Shown here piece by piece: positions 35,769 through 48,850 of a stretch of 64,000 nt of DNA (the first letter of the stretch is position 1; each line of letters starts with the position of its first letter). The notes beneath the pieces are model-generated. The model saw only the letters and a program-made list of their open reading frames with translations, ran no database searches and was not told the DNA's origin. This DNA comes from Areca catechu (Eukaryota; Streptophyta; Magnoliopsida; Arecales; Arecaceae): positions 141,002,541 to 141,066,540 of the forward strand of contig CM038053.1 of assembly GCA_021397845.1 (NCBI GenBank). The letters are read 5' to 3'. The position numbers and the translations under genes were made by a program.

Positions 35769-38149
35769 TGAATGAATTATGCCCTGAAAATCAATCATGG
35801 TTATTGTATCAGTGGCATTTTTGTATTCTCTCAACTCAAGATTGATATTAATAAAGATAATTTATGATTCATCATTTGTTGTATCTTATATTTTAATTAT
35901 AAGATTATGATGAACCCCGTAGGTTAGGGAAATGAAATTAGGGTTATGATGGAGATTATAATAGTAAGAACTAAGTTCTTATAAATCCTAATATAAAATG
36001 TTTGTAGTCGATGGATCATTAGTTCAGGGATCGATGAATCCGTAAAGACTAGCATATCCTATGTATGCTCGATGGAGAGGGTGGTTGGTCTTACAGCCAC
36101 TTATGTAGAGACACTAATATGCTTATTAGGTTATGAGTTCACTGAACTGATCCAATAAGAGAATATTAAATGGAAGTCATACTTGTTAAAATAATGATCT
36201 CTTAGTGGGAGTTGTGCATGTGGTCCTTAGACCTGAGACTACCATAGTACCTTGTGCATATGAATACATATTTTGGTGCATACTCATTTATGACAATTAA
36301 GTTATGTATGGGGTACTTCTGGATATGGTGGATTATGTATGAAGGTAATGAGTAGGTCAACAAGGAATCAATCACTCCTAGTAAAAGGAGAAGTTATCCC
36401 GTGTGATCTCTTCAAATGATGACTCAGAAAGTCTTTGATTAAAGCATGATGAGATTAGATAGGGTTTCTAATCTTTCATCAGTCGAGTCTTCATTATCGA
36501 ATTAAGATTCAAAAGAATTAAGTATTAGGGTTTGACATTTATCCATACCCATCACTTAATTGGGATAAAGGGAGATCGAAGGATTGAATTGCATGGTAAC
36601 TTTTCACTGAAAGGTATTTTGGTAATTTCTATCAAATTGAGAATCTTCGAAGTAGGCATGACATGTTACTAAACATCAATCATGTCTTGTAGGTTTCCAT
36701 GGATCAATTTGATTGGATTCATGAGTTAATTCGGAAGTTGGTTCGAATTGACAACTTAGGTCAGCTCAATTTGACCTAATTAGGTCAATCAAATTCGATT
36801 GGATTGAATCAGCTTGGACCTAGACCTACTACTAGCTAGATGTAGAACTCAAAGGGTTACACATATTAGGGAATTGACCAAGAAAGTCTATTGTATATTT
36901 ATTAGGATCATGGGATTCTAATTGGCTAGCTAAATGACATACTAGCATATGTTAGCTAGCCCAACTCCTAACACAATTGGATTGGGTTAGCTTGTTTGCT
37001 AATTAGGTTAACTAATTTAAGTGATATTTAAATTGAGTTGAGTGATATTTAATTTAAGTGGGGCAGCCTAATTCAATATTTATCTGCATTTATCTTGGTC
37101 AAATGGAAGAGTCCAACTTGGCTTGGACTCTTAGTGCCAAAATAAGTGTGCGCCAAAATGCATGTGCACAGAAGGACCAAGTGTCCTTCTACCTGTCAGT
37201 CACCAAGGCCAAATAAAGTCCAAGAGACTTCATCCTCATCTCCATGCCCCATTTGGAAGTGCATTGACTAGTCAAAAGGATAGAATTTGGTGTGGAAGGG
37301 ATTGGCACAAAATGAAGAGTTGCGTCTCTTCATTTTGGTGCTAATTTGAGACCAAGAGTCCTTTTGTTTGAAGGATGTTGTGTTTCTATGATGCCTCACA
37401 TATGAAGTTACATTTCTTGGGCTTCCCATAACTAGTCAATGCCAAGTGGCAGAAGGAAGAAAATTGCAGGAAACTGAAGAGACAAAGATTTGTCTCTTGA
37501 CGCATGAAAGGTCTTATCCAAATATGTTTTTCTATCCTTATAAGATTCATTCTATTTGAAGGGTCTTATCAAATGGTAGGTGGATAGACATATCAAGCAC
37601 CCCATCCCACTCTATATAATGGCATCGATAATCTGATGCCAAGGAAGATGAGACTCCCATCAGAATACTACTGCTATTTTTTCTACCTTTCCCTTAAGAC
37701 AAGTTTGTCTCTTTAAGACATAACTTATTCTTTCTAGACAAGGCTAGTCTAATTAAGACAAAGACCTAGGAAAAAAAATAAAAGGGATATTAGGGATCTA
37801 AGAGTGGATTCAAAGTATTCTTTGAGAGCCCTACAGGAAGGTAGGAGATCTAGCAAAGAAGGAAAGTCTGAAAGGCTGCTGGAAGAGTCCCAAGCAAACA
37901 AGCAACCTGATAGGAGTGCTTCTTTGCTCTGATTCCTATGTGGATCACCTCTGGAGGGCATGCACTTGTGTGCCTAGTTGAAATGAAGGAATATAGCATT
38001 CCAGGTATTTTTCTATAACCCTAAAGATTAGATTTATTAATTGTTATGCACAAGTGGTCCTAGGGTTTAGCATTCCGGCCATTCAAGGTTTCGAATATAA
38101 AATTTTTGAAACCTAGTCTTCCACTGTGGCCGACCTGAGGATCCCAACA
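35769..38149 (+). repeat. 5' LTR of copia element A
   Basis: Starts TGAATGAATTATGCCCTG and ends CCCAACA, 2381 bp. The first ~720 bp match 44990-45712, and the part from ~36345 to the end matches the LTR of B (59145-60919). TATA box TATATAA is at 37613-37619. It abuts the truncated RT of D. Confidence 0.87.
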
Positions 38150-38150
38150 A

Positions 38151-38163
38151 TGGTATCGGAGCC
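38151..38163 (+). promoter_or_regulatory. Primer binding site of A
   Basis: TGGTATCGGAGCC, one change from the standard PBS, one base after the LTR. Confidence 0.85.
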
Positions 38164-41161
38164 ACCTTGATGCATTTAATTATTAATTTCTTTAGTGATT
38201 GATTGCTTTCTATGCTATGAATCGATGCATTATTAGTTTAAACTACATATGTGATATGTTTATAGCCTAGTAACTACTTTAGATTGGGTTAGTTACCATG
38301 GTCGTCTAGTCATAAAAGCAAATTAGGATTTAAAGGCTTTCTTTTTTCATTCAATGGGGTCTCCTATGACGCGTAGGGGTACCGTTGTGCCCATATCCTA
38401 TGAACAAGTGAGGTGAATAGATTGATATTATAATCATGCTTATGTATTGCATATTAGGATTAATATGCTTATTGGAATGAATGTCATGTTGACATGATTA
38501 ATTAGGATGTATTAGAGACCATCAAAATCCTCATAAAAATTATATTTAGTCGTAGTGTAAGTTAATCATGATGCAAATCCGATTAGGGTTTGATTAGCCG
38601 ATCGGTGTCTAGGCAAAGTGATGCGGGATGCAAGAAGCTCTGATACCAAATTGATGCGGGATGAATGCAAAGAATATTTCTAATAATTAAAATTTAATTC
38701 TGATGAGCAATGATAGGAAACTCAAATAAACTATCAAATAAATTTAATGAAAATTAGACTAAGCCTTTACCAACTATTCGCAATATAATCAGCATGCAAT
38801 CACATAAATAACCCTGGATCCGATGATTGAGAAACCACCGAAACTAGGACGTCTTGACTTTAATCAACCAGATCTAATGAGACTCGAATGGTTACCTACC
38901 AATAACACTTTTCCCTCCTTCGTTTCAATAGATCTGGATATAATTCTCGTGATCTCGTGGTAGGATTTTAAACTTCAATCCTTCGAAGCAGATCTTCCCG
39001 TTGATGGTTGGATGGCAAGGGAAACCTCCTCTTCTAATCGAGAACACTAGGGATCCTGTAAAAGAACTGTGATTAGAAGGATGAAAATGGAGTAAAAATT
39101 TGAAATGACAGAGGGAAAGAAGGAAGGATGACTTGGTTCTGGATCTGGATTAGAGAAGATGGTGGCGCAGGGCTTCTGGATCTTGGACTCAGGAGATAGC
39201 TCGGGCTTCAGTACTCCACACATACTAATGCAATGCTTAACCAACAGAGCACTCATACACTACAATTGCTTAACCAGCAATTGCACTCTCAACACAGCCC
39301 AGCAATTGGAAAAAGAAAACTGGCAGAGTTTCATTAATCGATTATAAGTTGGATTACAAGAGGGGAATGGGGTGATATTTTTAGACCCCTTACATAGTAG
39401 CTTGATAAGAATAAATTCATGGTAGCAAGATAAGAAAGACTTCTTTTGAATACAAGATTAGGGTAGATAAAATGGTCTCCTATCTTCCTCTTGAATTCAA
39501 ACTAGGTAGACTCCCTTGCATATGGACTCTTCCATGGAATGGGTGACAAAATGAGGCATTCCACGATTTTAAGAAAAATATGGCGACAAAAAAAATGAGA
39601 TGGCATCTCATCTTAGCGCTAAACCGCTTCTCATTTCATCTTAGCGCTAAACCTCTTCTCTTCTTGGCATGAACTCTCTTTCCTGGTTTTCAATTTTGAA
39701 TGGTAGATAAAAGGCCCTACCTTTGAATTGGACTCCTTGAATTTAAATAAAACACCTTTGAATGTTGAATGGACTCCATGGAACTTGGACTCCTTTGAAA
39801 TATAGATGAACCTCCACTTAACCTTGGACTCATCTTCCATTTAAATTTAAATACATGTTTGAATGGCAGACTATCCTTGGAGTGGGCGACTTTTCATGAA
39901 AGATGGTGCTAAATGGGAGGAAGAATCCTTTCATTTTACTCCTCTTAAATGGAATCATCTTGGATTTAAAAAAAAAGGGGCGTTGAAGAGCGGATGAGGA
40001 ATGAGGAGTCCTTCTGCTTTAGTCCTCTTAAATGTTTTTAAATGAATGACAAAATTAAGGCGCCCTCCTTTTCTCCCCTTTGGATAATCTTGGACTTTAA
40101 ATGTTGTCCAAATGTCCTAATGTCTGGATGTCCGGATGTTTCAATGTCTGGTAAAAATTTTGGACAACCTTTTTTTGTCATGGAATTGATCCACAAAGGT
40201 GATGTGGCATCATGGCTTCAACAACTGGGCTTGGCCTTGGCAATAATTGAGCTTGAACCTCATTCAATTATATGACTCAACTTCAAGCAAACCTACTTGA
40301 GTAATTTTGCAAAACAAAGCAAACTAATGTTATTTACATGACTCAAGCTGAAATTAAAATATAACAACTACTCATTGGTGATCCACAGCGAGCTCGGAAA
40401 GTTTTGACATCTCTTCCTAGCTCTGGTGTCCTCACCATAAAGTGGTCTGGGAAGGTACAGGGAATGAGATTTTTAATTGGTTCTATTGTCTGACCTGACC
40501 AATTTAATTGGTATCTAAGGAAAGCAATGAGAGGACCCCCTAATCTCTCCCACTTACCTGGCCAATTTGGTCAAATCTAAACCTTAAATTGGAAATGCTA
40601 ATTTGATTAAGCACACTACAAATTGCCTTCTTTCATGCTATGACAAATTTGTAAACTATAGTAGGTTTGTTAAGCAAACTCAAGGCTTACTATTAGGATT
40701 TGATATAAAGTTTGACATTGTGCACTTTATGCTTTATAGTATGATTGATAATGCTACTTTGTTGAGCAAACTCAAGGGTAGCATTATTCAATCATGACTA
40801 TCTAAAATGAAGGGTTCAACTAAACCAAGACATTATGGTTTGTTGTGCAAACACAAGGCTATAAGTATCTTAGAGGCAAGTGTTATGTTGAGAATTGCGA
40901 AGGATGCAATTGGAAAGGAATGTCCTACCCTTGAACTTATAAGTGTTTGTTGTGCAAACACAAGGCATTTATAAGGAATTGGGATCTCAACCCCACTAAA
41001 GAAACTAGATATTGGTTTCTCATCTACCATAGTTGAGGGTTATGGTATTCGAAGAAAATGGTGGGAGACAAAATTAGATTCAAGCTCTTATCTAATTATG
41101 GTTATCATCTTGAGTGGTCTGCTTATGTATTGTTCTTGTTTGTTCATAGATTTAAAATTAA
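38164..41161 (+). other. Leader of A, interrupted by element G
   Basis: Non-coding leader in two pieces, 38164-38618 and 40439-41161. Removing G makes it co-linear with B's leader ('tctagaaaag' then 'ttctaggaaggta' near 61313). A small motif around 'tgttgtgcaaacacaaggc' recurs in the right piece (near 40830 and 40950, with variants at 40670 and 40760) and also in B. Short open frames here have no family match. Confidence 0.72.
38619..40438 (-). mobile_element. Element G: LTR element collapsed to LTR-PBS-12 bp of LTR
   Basis: A full LTR (38652-40438, TGATGCGGGATG to TCCTCACCA) is preceded on the plus strand by a reverse-complement PBS (38637-38648) and then by only the first 12 bases of a second LTR copy (38619-38630). 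The TSDs CAAAG (38614-38618) and TAAAG (40439-40443) differ at one base, so both element edges are present. All internal coding DNA is gone. It lies in A's leader. The LTR belongs to the same end-type family as element 1, I, J and K. Confidence 0.82.
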
Positions 41162-42420
41162 ATGGCTTCTTCTCTTTCACTACGGCGTATCCTGGATGCC
41201 AATAAATTGATTGGACCAAATTATGTGGACTAGTTGAGCAACCTGAGAATAGTACTTGTTCAAGAAAAGGTTTCCTACATCCTCGATTCTCTGAATCTAA
41301 GTTTGATCAGAGATGATGCTACAGAGGAGGAAAAGGCCACTTATAGAATGTGGTAGAATAATAGCTTGATTGTCTAGTGCATCATGTTATCCTTAATGAG
41401 CAATGAGTTACAAAGATAACATGAAGACATGGAACTTCAATCCATACTGCTCAATCTCAAAGAGCTGTATGGAGAGTATAGTAGGATTACTAGATATGAA
41501 ATATCTAAGCAGTTGTTCTGGGCAAAAATAAGTAATGGCTCGCTTGTACAGGTCCATGTTATTAAGATGATTGACTTAACCACTTGATTAGGTCAATTAG
41601 ACTTTGTCATGGATGGGGAGCTCAATCAGAATTTGATCCTACAATCACTCTCAGATTTCTTCTCTTAGTTTGTCATGTAGTCCATATGACCAAACTGAAT
41701 CTTTCATTACCAGAGCTACTTAACATGCTTAAAATAGCTGAGAGCCACTTCAAAGGAGATAAGGCTAATAATCATCTTCTTCTAGTTGATGAGAAGAATG
41801 GGTAATGAAAAGGGTTACAAAGTGAAATCTGGACCCTAAGAATAGCATCAATAAGAGGAAGAAGGCAAAGAGGCCTTCAAATGATGGATCCTATTTCTTC
41901 TACGGCAAGAAGGGCCATTGAAAGAAGAATTGTAAGATACTTGTAGGCCTGAAGCAGGATGCCAGTGGAGCATCAAAAGTTTTGTTTATGATACAAACAA
42001 ACTTATCATTGAGCTCTTCAACTTCTAATTCATGGATACTGGATACCGCATGTGGGTCTCATATTTGCAAGTCTTTGCAAGGACTCCACTAGATTAGAAG
42101 GTTGAAGAAGGGTGACTCAAGCTTTATGGCAGAAGTGGAGAAGCCATTCATGCAGAAGTTGTTGGAACCTATTGTTATTATTGCCCTAAAGCAAGATAAT
42201 GGAATTGAAAGACTGTTATTTCATTCCAGATGTTATTAGAAATATTATTTCTGTACCTCTTTATTAAGACAAGGTTCTGAAATAAAAGTTAAAAAAAATG
42301 GTTGTTCCATTTTTCGTTCTAATGACTTCTTTGGAATGGAAAAATTTGTGAATGGTCTTTTAATTCTATCACTCAATAATAAAGTGTTGCTTGTAGAAAA
42401 CAAAAAGAGAAAGAGAGATG
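41162..42420 (+). pseudogene. Element A gag and protease
   Basis: The ATG at 41162 opens 'MASSLSLRRILDANKLIGPN', a copia gag start close to B's. 'NLRIVLVQEKVSYILDS', 'TYRMW' and 'QSILLNLKELYGEY' follow, then a degraded middle. The zinc knuckle near 41885-41930 reads 'FFYGKKGHxKKNC', with its first Cys changed and Trp to stop. The protease motif 'SWILDTACGSHICKSLQGLH' is well preserved near 42030-42090. Stops and frameshifts run throughout. Confidence 0.85.
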
Positions 42421-43280
42421 ATACCAATGAAATGAGGTAAGGATTAACAAGTTATACAAAGATGATTTCTTTGGTCCTTATGATTATAAATCATTAGGAA
42501 CTTATGAATCTTGACTCATGGAAAAAATAATCAAGTCTCCATTCACTGGACAAGGAGAAAGGGCAACTGAGTTGTTAGGTTTAAAACACTCAGATGTATG
42601 TGGACCCATGTCAACTCAGGCTAGAGAAGGATACGCTTACTTCATCACTTTCATTGATGATTTATGTAGGTTCGGATATGTATATTTTATAAAATATAAA
42701 TCCAAAGCCTTTAATAAATTTAAAGAGTATTAAAGTATGGTTAAGAAACAAACTGGAAAAAGTATTAAAGTCCCTCGGTCTGACCGAGGAAGAGAATACT
42801 TATCTAATGAATTTCTTAATCATCTTAATGGTATTCTCTCTAAATGGATCCCTCCATATACATCATAATTAAATGGTATAGCAAAATGAAGGAATCGTAC
42901 CTTGTTTGACATGGTAAGGTCCATGTTGTGCTTCATAGATTTTCCAATATCCTTTTGGGAATTTGCCCTAGAAACTGCTATGTATGTGTTAAATAGGGTA
43001 CCATCAAAATCAATGCCTAGTACTCCATATGAATTATGGAATGGCAAGAAACCAAGTCTTAAACATCTTAAGATTTGGGATTGTCCAGCTTATGTTAAAA
43101 AAGAATTTGGACATAAGCTAAGTGCTAAGGCTGAGAAATGTAGGTTTATCGATTATTCTCAAGACGGTATTGGATACCTGTTCTATCATCCTACTGAATA
43201 AAAGGTTCTTATTAGTAGGCATGTTGTATTCATGAAAAAAGAATTTATCCAAGAAGAAGGTAATGGGAGAAAATTGAATT
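42421..43280 (+). pseudogene. Element A integrase
   Basis: Pre-integrase tail and core lie at 42518-42733 ('GQGERATELLGLKHSDVCGP', 'AYFITFIDDLCRFGYVYF'). They continue with 'VPRSDRGREYLSNEFL' and then 42902-43201 ('MVRSMLCFIDFPISFWEFAL', 'STPYELWNGKKPSLKHLKIW', 'CRFIDYSQDGIGYLFYHPTE'). The D,D,E residues are traceable across frames but a TAA and other stops break the protein. Confidence 0.87.
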
Positions 43281-44940
43281 GAGTGAAGTTCAAAATGAAC
43301 AAGCTCAAGTTCCTCGATCAAAAGTATTAGTTGATCAGGTACAACCACAACACACACCTCCCCTCCATAGGTTAGAGAGAGTGCGGGTAACACCTCATGA
43401 TATGGTTTTATGATTGGAAATAATAATGAAACCAGTATCATTGAAGGAGATGATCCACTGACCTATATGGAAGCTATCATGAGTAAGGACTCTGACAAAT
43501 GGTTAAGTGCCATGAAATTTTAAATAGACTCTATATATAACAACTAGGTATGGACCTTGGTTGACCCACCTGAGCTAATTATCCCGCTAGGGTGCAAATG
43601 GATCTTCGAAAGGATGATTGGAGTAGATGGGTAAATAGAAACCTACAAGGCTAGGTTAGTGGCAAAAGGTTTCAAGCAAAAGCATGGTATTGACTATGAT
43701 GAAACCTTCTTACAAGTTGCCATGCTCAAGTCCATTAGAATTATGCTTGCCATTGCTGCATACTATGATTATGAGATTTGGTAGATGGATGTTAAGGCTG
43801 CATTCTTCAATAGAAATCGTAAGGAAGAAGTCTATATGTCACAGCCAGAGGGTTTTGTCTCAAGTAGGAGACCAAACCAAGTTTGTAAGCTTAGAAAATC
43901 TATTTATGGATTGAAGCAAGCATCAAGGAGGTGGAACATTCATTTCGATGAAACTGTTAAGGAATTTGGTTTCATCAAGAATACGGATGAGCCATGAGTG
44001 TATAAGAAGACAAGTGAGAGTGCCATTATCATTTTGGTCTTGTATGTCGATGACATACTTATCATTGGAAATGATATTCCAATGATGCAGTCGGTTAAAT
44101 CATGGCTATCAAAATATTTTTTTATGAAGGATTTGGGGGAAGCATCATATATTCTAGGAATAAAGATCTAAAGAGATAGATCTAAAAGGATAATAGGATT
44201 ATCCCAATTCAGGTACATATACTTAATATTGAAGAGATTCAATATGGAGGGAAGTAAGAAGGTTACTTGCCCATAAGTCAAGGCATACTCCTATCTAAAA
44301 GGATGTCATCTAAGACTCTAAAAGAAAGAGATAGGATGAATAAGATCCCTTATGCTTCGGTACTAGGATCAATAATGTATGCAATTCTATATACTAGGCC
44401 TGATATTGCTTATGTCATAGGCATAGTAAGCAGGTTCCAGGCTGATCCAGGGGAGGATAATTAAAAAGCTGTGAAAAACATCCTTAAGTATCTAAGAAGA
44501 ATTAAAGATGTTTTTTGGATATATGATGGATCAGAGTTGAAACTAGAAGGTTATATAGATTTTAGTTTCCAATCTGATCCAGATGACAGTAAATCTATAT
44601 CAGGGTATGTTTTTATTCTGAATGAAGGAGCAGTGAGTGGAAGAGTATCAAGCAGCTAACTATAGCTAACTCAGTCACTGATGCAGAATACATAGCTACT
44701 AGTGAAGCCACTAAGGAAACAGTTTGGATAAAAAAATTCATCATGGAATTGGACATGGTTCCTGTAATCATAGGAATCGAGGTCTTATCATATGTCCAAG
44801 CACATCCTAAGATGCTTCCACTTTATTCGAGAAATCATTGAAAGAAATGATGTGATAGTAGAACAAGTTGATACAAAGACAACATAGCAGACCCATTCAC
44901 TAAGGCCCTTCCTTTATAGCAGTTAGATCACCATCTAGAT
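43281..44940 (+). pseudogene. Element A reverse transcriptase and RNase H
   Basis: RT blocks: 'VWTLVDPPELIIPLGCKWIF', 'ARLVAKGFKQKHGIDYDETF', 'MDVKAAFFNRNRKEEVYMSQ', 'VCKLRKSIYGLKQASRRWN'. The catalytic Tyr-Val-Asp-Asp is intact at 44043-44054 ('LYVDDILIIGND'). 'SWLSKYFFMKDLGEASYILG' follows, then RNase H up to ~44760 ('TDAEYIATSEATKET', 'IKKFIMELDM'). Scattered stops (for example TAG at a Trp near 43783) make it non-functional. Confidence 0.88.
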
Positions 44941-44980
44941 TATATGGATATTTAATACAAGGGTGATTGGCTTTAGCGCA

Positions 44981-45712
44981 AGTGGGAGATTAAAAGAACT
45001 ATGCCATGAAAATCAATCGTAGTTATTGTTTTAGTGGCATTTGTGTATTCTCCCAACTTAGGATTGATATTAATAAAAATAATTTATGATTCATCATTTG
45101 CTGTGTCTTGTATTTTAATTATAAGATTATGATGAACCCTTTAGGTTAGGGCAATGGAATTAGGATTATAATAGAGATTATAATAGTGAGACCTAAGTTC
45201 CTATAAATCCTAATCTAAAATGTTCCTAGTCGACGGATCATCAGTTTGGAGATCGATGAATCTGGAAATACTAGCACATCCTATGTATGCTCGATGGAGA
45301 GGGTGGTTGGTCTCATAGCCACTTGTGTAGAGACACTAATACAAGGATGTGGGTGATCATTAGGTTATGAGTTCACTGAACTGATATGATAAGAGAACAT
45401 CAAATGAAAGTCTTGCTTACTTGTCAAAAGAATGTTCTCTTAGTGGGAGTTGTGCATGTGGTCCTTAGACCTGAGACTACTACTATAGTACCTTGTGCAT
45501 ATGAATCCATGTTTTGGTGCATACTCACTCAGACAATTAAGTCATGTACGGGATGCTTATTTATAGATATGGTCGATTGGGTATAAAGGTAATGAATAGA
45601 TCAACAAGGAATCGATCACTCCTAGTAAGAGGAGAAGTTATCTTGTATGATATCTTCGAATGATAACTCAGGAAGTCTTTGATCAAAGCATGATGAGATT
45701 AGATAGGGTTTC
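44981..45712 (+). repeat. Polypurine tract and truncated 3' LTR of A
   Basis: Polypurine AGTGGGAGA (44981-44989) precedes an LTR start 'TTAAAAGAACTATGCC', which aligns to the 5' LTR of A through 'gatagggtttc' at 45712. There S begins. The rest of this LTR is not found after S. LTR-like sequence at 59145 overlaps what is already present here, so it belongs to B. Confidence 0.83.
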
Positions 45713-47251
45713 TGTTGCCCGGAGTAGCAATCTAAGAGGGGGGGTGAAATTGGTTTCTTTAAAAAATTTAAGCAAATATGTGATGAACTTAAAGTGTTTG
45801 TGAAGCAATGCAAATGAGAACAATATGAATAAGATGCTATGCAATGTGAGATAAGCAGTAAATGCAAGAGAAGAGAAAACATACATACAAACACAAAAGA
45901 TTTATAGTGGTTCGGTTCACCCAAGCACCTACATCTACTCTTCAAGCTATCTCTTGAAAATTTTACTATAATCAACCTAGATTATAGCCAACTTATTTTC
46001 AAGGGCTCACAAGTCGAACCCAAAGTTGATTTTTTCACTTAGGCTCACCAACAACCTTTCCTCAAGCCAACCTAGGCTTGGATTCTAATTCATGGCTTGG
46101 AAGGGCCTAACACCTATTTCAAATACCCTTGAAACTAGTCACAACAAATAAAAGCAAGAGAACAAGTATAGAGCACAAGAAAAACTCTCTTATAGAGTAG
46201 AAAATAAAATCTTTGAAGCTCTTCTTGATTGCTTGAGTTATCTTCTCCTTAGATTCTTTGAAAGGCCATTTTTGGAATGTTGATTTGAAGGCTCAACAGC
46301 AAGATTGGAAGCTTTTTCATATGGAATGTTCTTTCAAGCTCTCTTTTGACTTTTGAAGTGATATCTCAAAGGTAGAATATGTCTTTTGTGAGTTAGTTCT
46401 TCATGAATAAGTTTGGTGAGAGTTAAATACTTTAAAACTTCCAAAAAATGGTTTATGACCATTGGTGGAGCAAAACTAGTCATTTAGATCCTTTGGGAGT
46501 CAAATTTGTGCTTCAAAAAATATAGCTGTTATTGTTGTCAGAAACCATGAGGCGACACATGAGTTCTTCATGAGTCAACACTTGACTTCTTCATGAGTCA
46601 ATACTTGGATCTTCATGAGTCGACCCAAGGTATAATTCTTGAAAAAATAGGATTCTATTTCATTTTGTTCCAGGCTATAAGTCAACCTCTGATTCGACAC
46701 TTGGAGCTTGTTAGTCAATACTTGAGTCTTCTGAGTTGACATTTGAATCAGCACTTGACAAAATCATCAAAATGTCATAGTTCTGTAACATGTTTTGCCT
46801 TAGACCATGAGTCAACACTTGAGTCCTCTGAGTCAACACCTGACTTCTTCATGAGTCGACACTTGACTTTTGTGAGTCGACTCAAGGCATGCCAAAGAGA
46901 TTTTTGCATGCCAGTTCTTCTGAAGTGTCGACACTTCATGTTCCATGAGTCGATACTTGGTAGTGCCATTCAAAAAACTCTGTGCCAAGCTTTAAAACTC
47001 AAAGTATTTTTCAATAAACCCTTAACTTCTTCTTCATAGAGCCTAGATTGATCCATTTTAAGGTTTCCCAAGGTGAGAAGACTTCTAAAATACTAAAATT
47101 CACTTAGCTTCAAATTGAGTGAGTTTGACACTTTTGTATAGAAAATTTGATGTGCCTGTATCCTAAAACTCACAACTACAATTGAAACATCAGTATAAAA
47201 CATATACTCAACATTTTGTTAATCATCAAAATCAAGGGCCAAAAGCCAACA
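45713..47251 (-). repeat. 3' LTR of S
   Basis: 1539 bp, TGTTGCCCGG to GCCAACA on the plus strand. On the minus strand it follows the purine tract at 47252-47267. The purine run 'agaggggggg' near its plus-strand start fits the SIRE family. No second copy occurs in the window. Confidence 0.83.
46553..46965. repeat. Degenerate short repeat 'gagtcracacttgact' in the LTR of S
   Basis: Around a dozen copies of a 12-16 nt motif, such as 'gagtcaacacttgacttc' and 'gagtcgacacttgac', are scattered in this stretch, often as adjacent pairs. Related copies also lie at 49231-49262 inside S. Confidence 0.75.
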
Positions 47252-47265
47252 ATCTCTCCATTTTT

Positions 47266-48850
47266 GATGATGACAAAACCTTGAGCATATAAGCATTTAA
47301 ATTCAATTATAGGTGTTGTACCACACTTTCAAGTGAATATACACTTAAATCTCATTGTGAATTGAGTCAAATTCAGCATATCAAAGTTCATACAACATAA
47401 TTTCAAAGGGATAATGTGCCAAGCAAAGTTTAATTTCATTTTCTCTCCCCCTATGTTAGGTAAAGTGCCAATCACAGTATCAAAAATTTCAAAAATTGCT
47501 TATATAGATAGTTAATCCTTTCTTACTCCCCCTTTTTGTCATCATTAATGAAATTAAGTAATTTTTTTATCTTTCTCCCTCTTAATGAGTACATTCATCA
47601 TACAAAGAAGAGAAAAATAATACAAAGAGGATGAGTAAAAAGAAAGCAACTTTCATTTCAGTGCAGTTCAAATAAAAGTTTCAATACAAAAGAGAAAGTC
47701 TGATACATAACTAAAAGGGGCTGATACATAACTAAAAAGCACAACAACAAGATGGACACCTGTGAGGCAAGTTCTCATCAGATGAAAACTCTAGGACAAT
47801 CAGAGCCATGATCCGTCCTAGGGTCCTTGTGGGTAAGACTCCTTGTCCTAAGTGATGGTCTAGATCTCTCTAGGGTCCTACGAGTCCTAGTGGTGTGGAA
47901 CACATTAGTCTCAGCTGGAGTCTAAAAAGTAGAGTCAGTAGCCAGAGTAGGATCATTTACAACTAGAGAAGGATCAACAAGAACTGGAGAAGGATCAACT
48001 GGAGCTTGAGAAGGATCAATTGGAATTGGAGAAGGATCAACTAGAGTAGGAGCCGAAGGCTGATCGTCCAGAACTGTACTTGCGCCACCAGACTGTCGAT
48101 CATGCCTATCATCACCATCAATATCACTACTGCTATCATCACCGTGCCACTACCACTATCACCACTAGAATCATCACCATCAGAATCACCATCAATAGGA
48201 GGAGGTGGAGGTACAGATAGACCAGAAGTGCCAGAAGGCATCAAGGATCTCAGCATGTCCTAAATCTATGCAAATCCAGTCTCCATCACACCATGAAGAG
48301 AACTGATCTGCATTCAGTATGCACTCTCAGCCCTGCAGCTCGATCTATACCTAGGTGGTCCTAGTTGATAACTGAGATATCTCTTTACGGACCCCCGTGA
48401 ACTGGTCTAAGATCCTCTGCTCAAGATCAGAAATAGTCTCTACAGTGGGCGAGGTGCTGGAGGTGGAACTAATGCTGTTGAAGGAGTAACTAGCTCATGC
48501 TGCTTAGGTGCATCTGGAGCTGGTGGACTAAACTGGGATAAAGACGGGCCAACCTTAGCTGCTTGATTGTCATCCACCTCGTCAGGCTCTTGCCTAGACT
48601 CCTTGTGCACCCAATGACCTGCCACTCTCCGGTAACCCATCTAATGCAGGGACCGCTCATCATACACATCTTTACGAAGAATCTCCTTGGAGGCCTCCTC
48701 CTTCAAAGGAATACCATAGGCTCGGAACGACATGTCAGCCCCATCCCGTAGGGCAAGCAGAGTCGTTGCTGATTTGCTGCCACTCCCATCTGACACAGAC
48801 CATCAGTGCAGGGATATTGATGGCAATCATCTATGTGAGGCAGACCATCA
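47266..48850 (-). other. Region between the extra ORF and 3' LTR of S
   Basis: Read on the minus strand this continues the downstream ORF in broken frames. Hydrophilic, Pro/Ser/Asp-rich peptides occur, for example 48440-48640 and 48041-48256, the latter with runs of Asp, Gly and Ser. The final ~400 bp are AT-rich and non-coding up to the polypurine tract. No domain recognised beyond the ORF entry above it. Confidence 0.55.
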
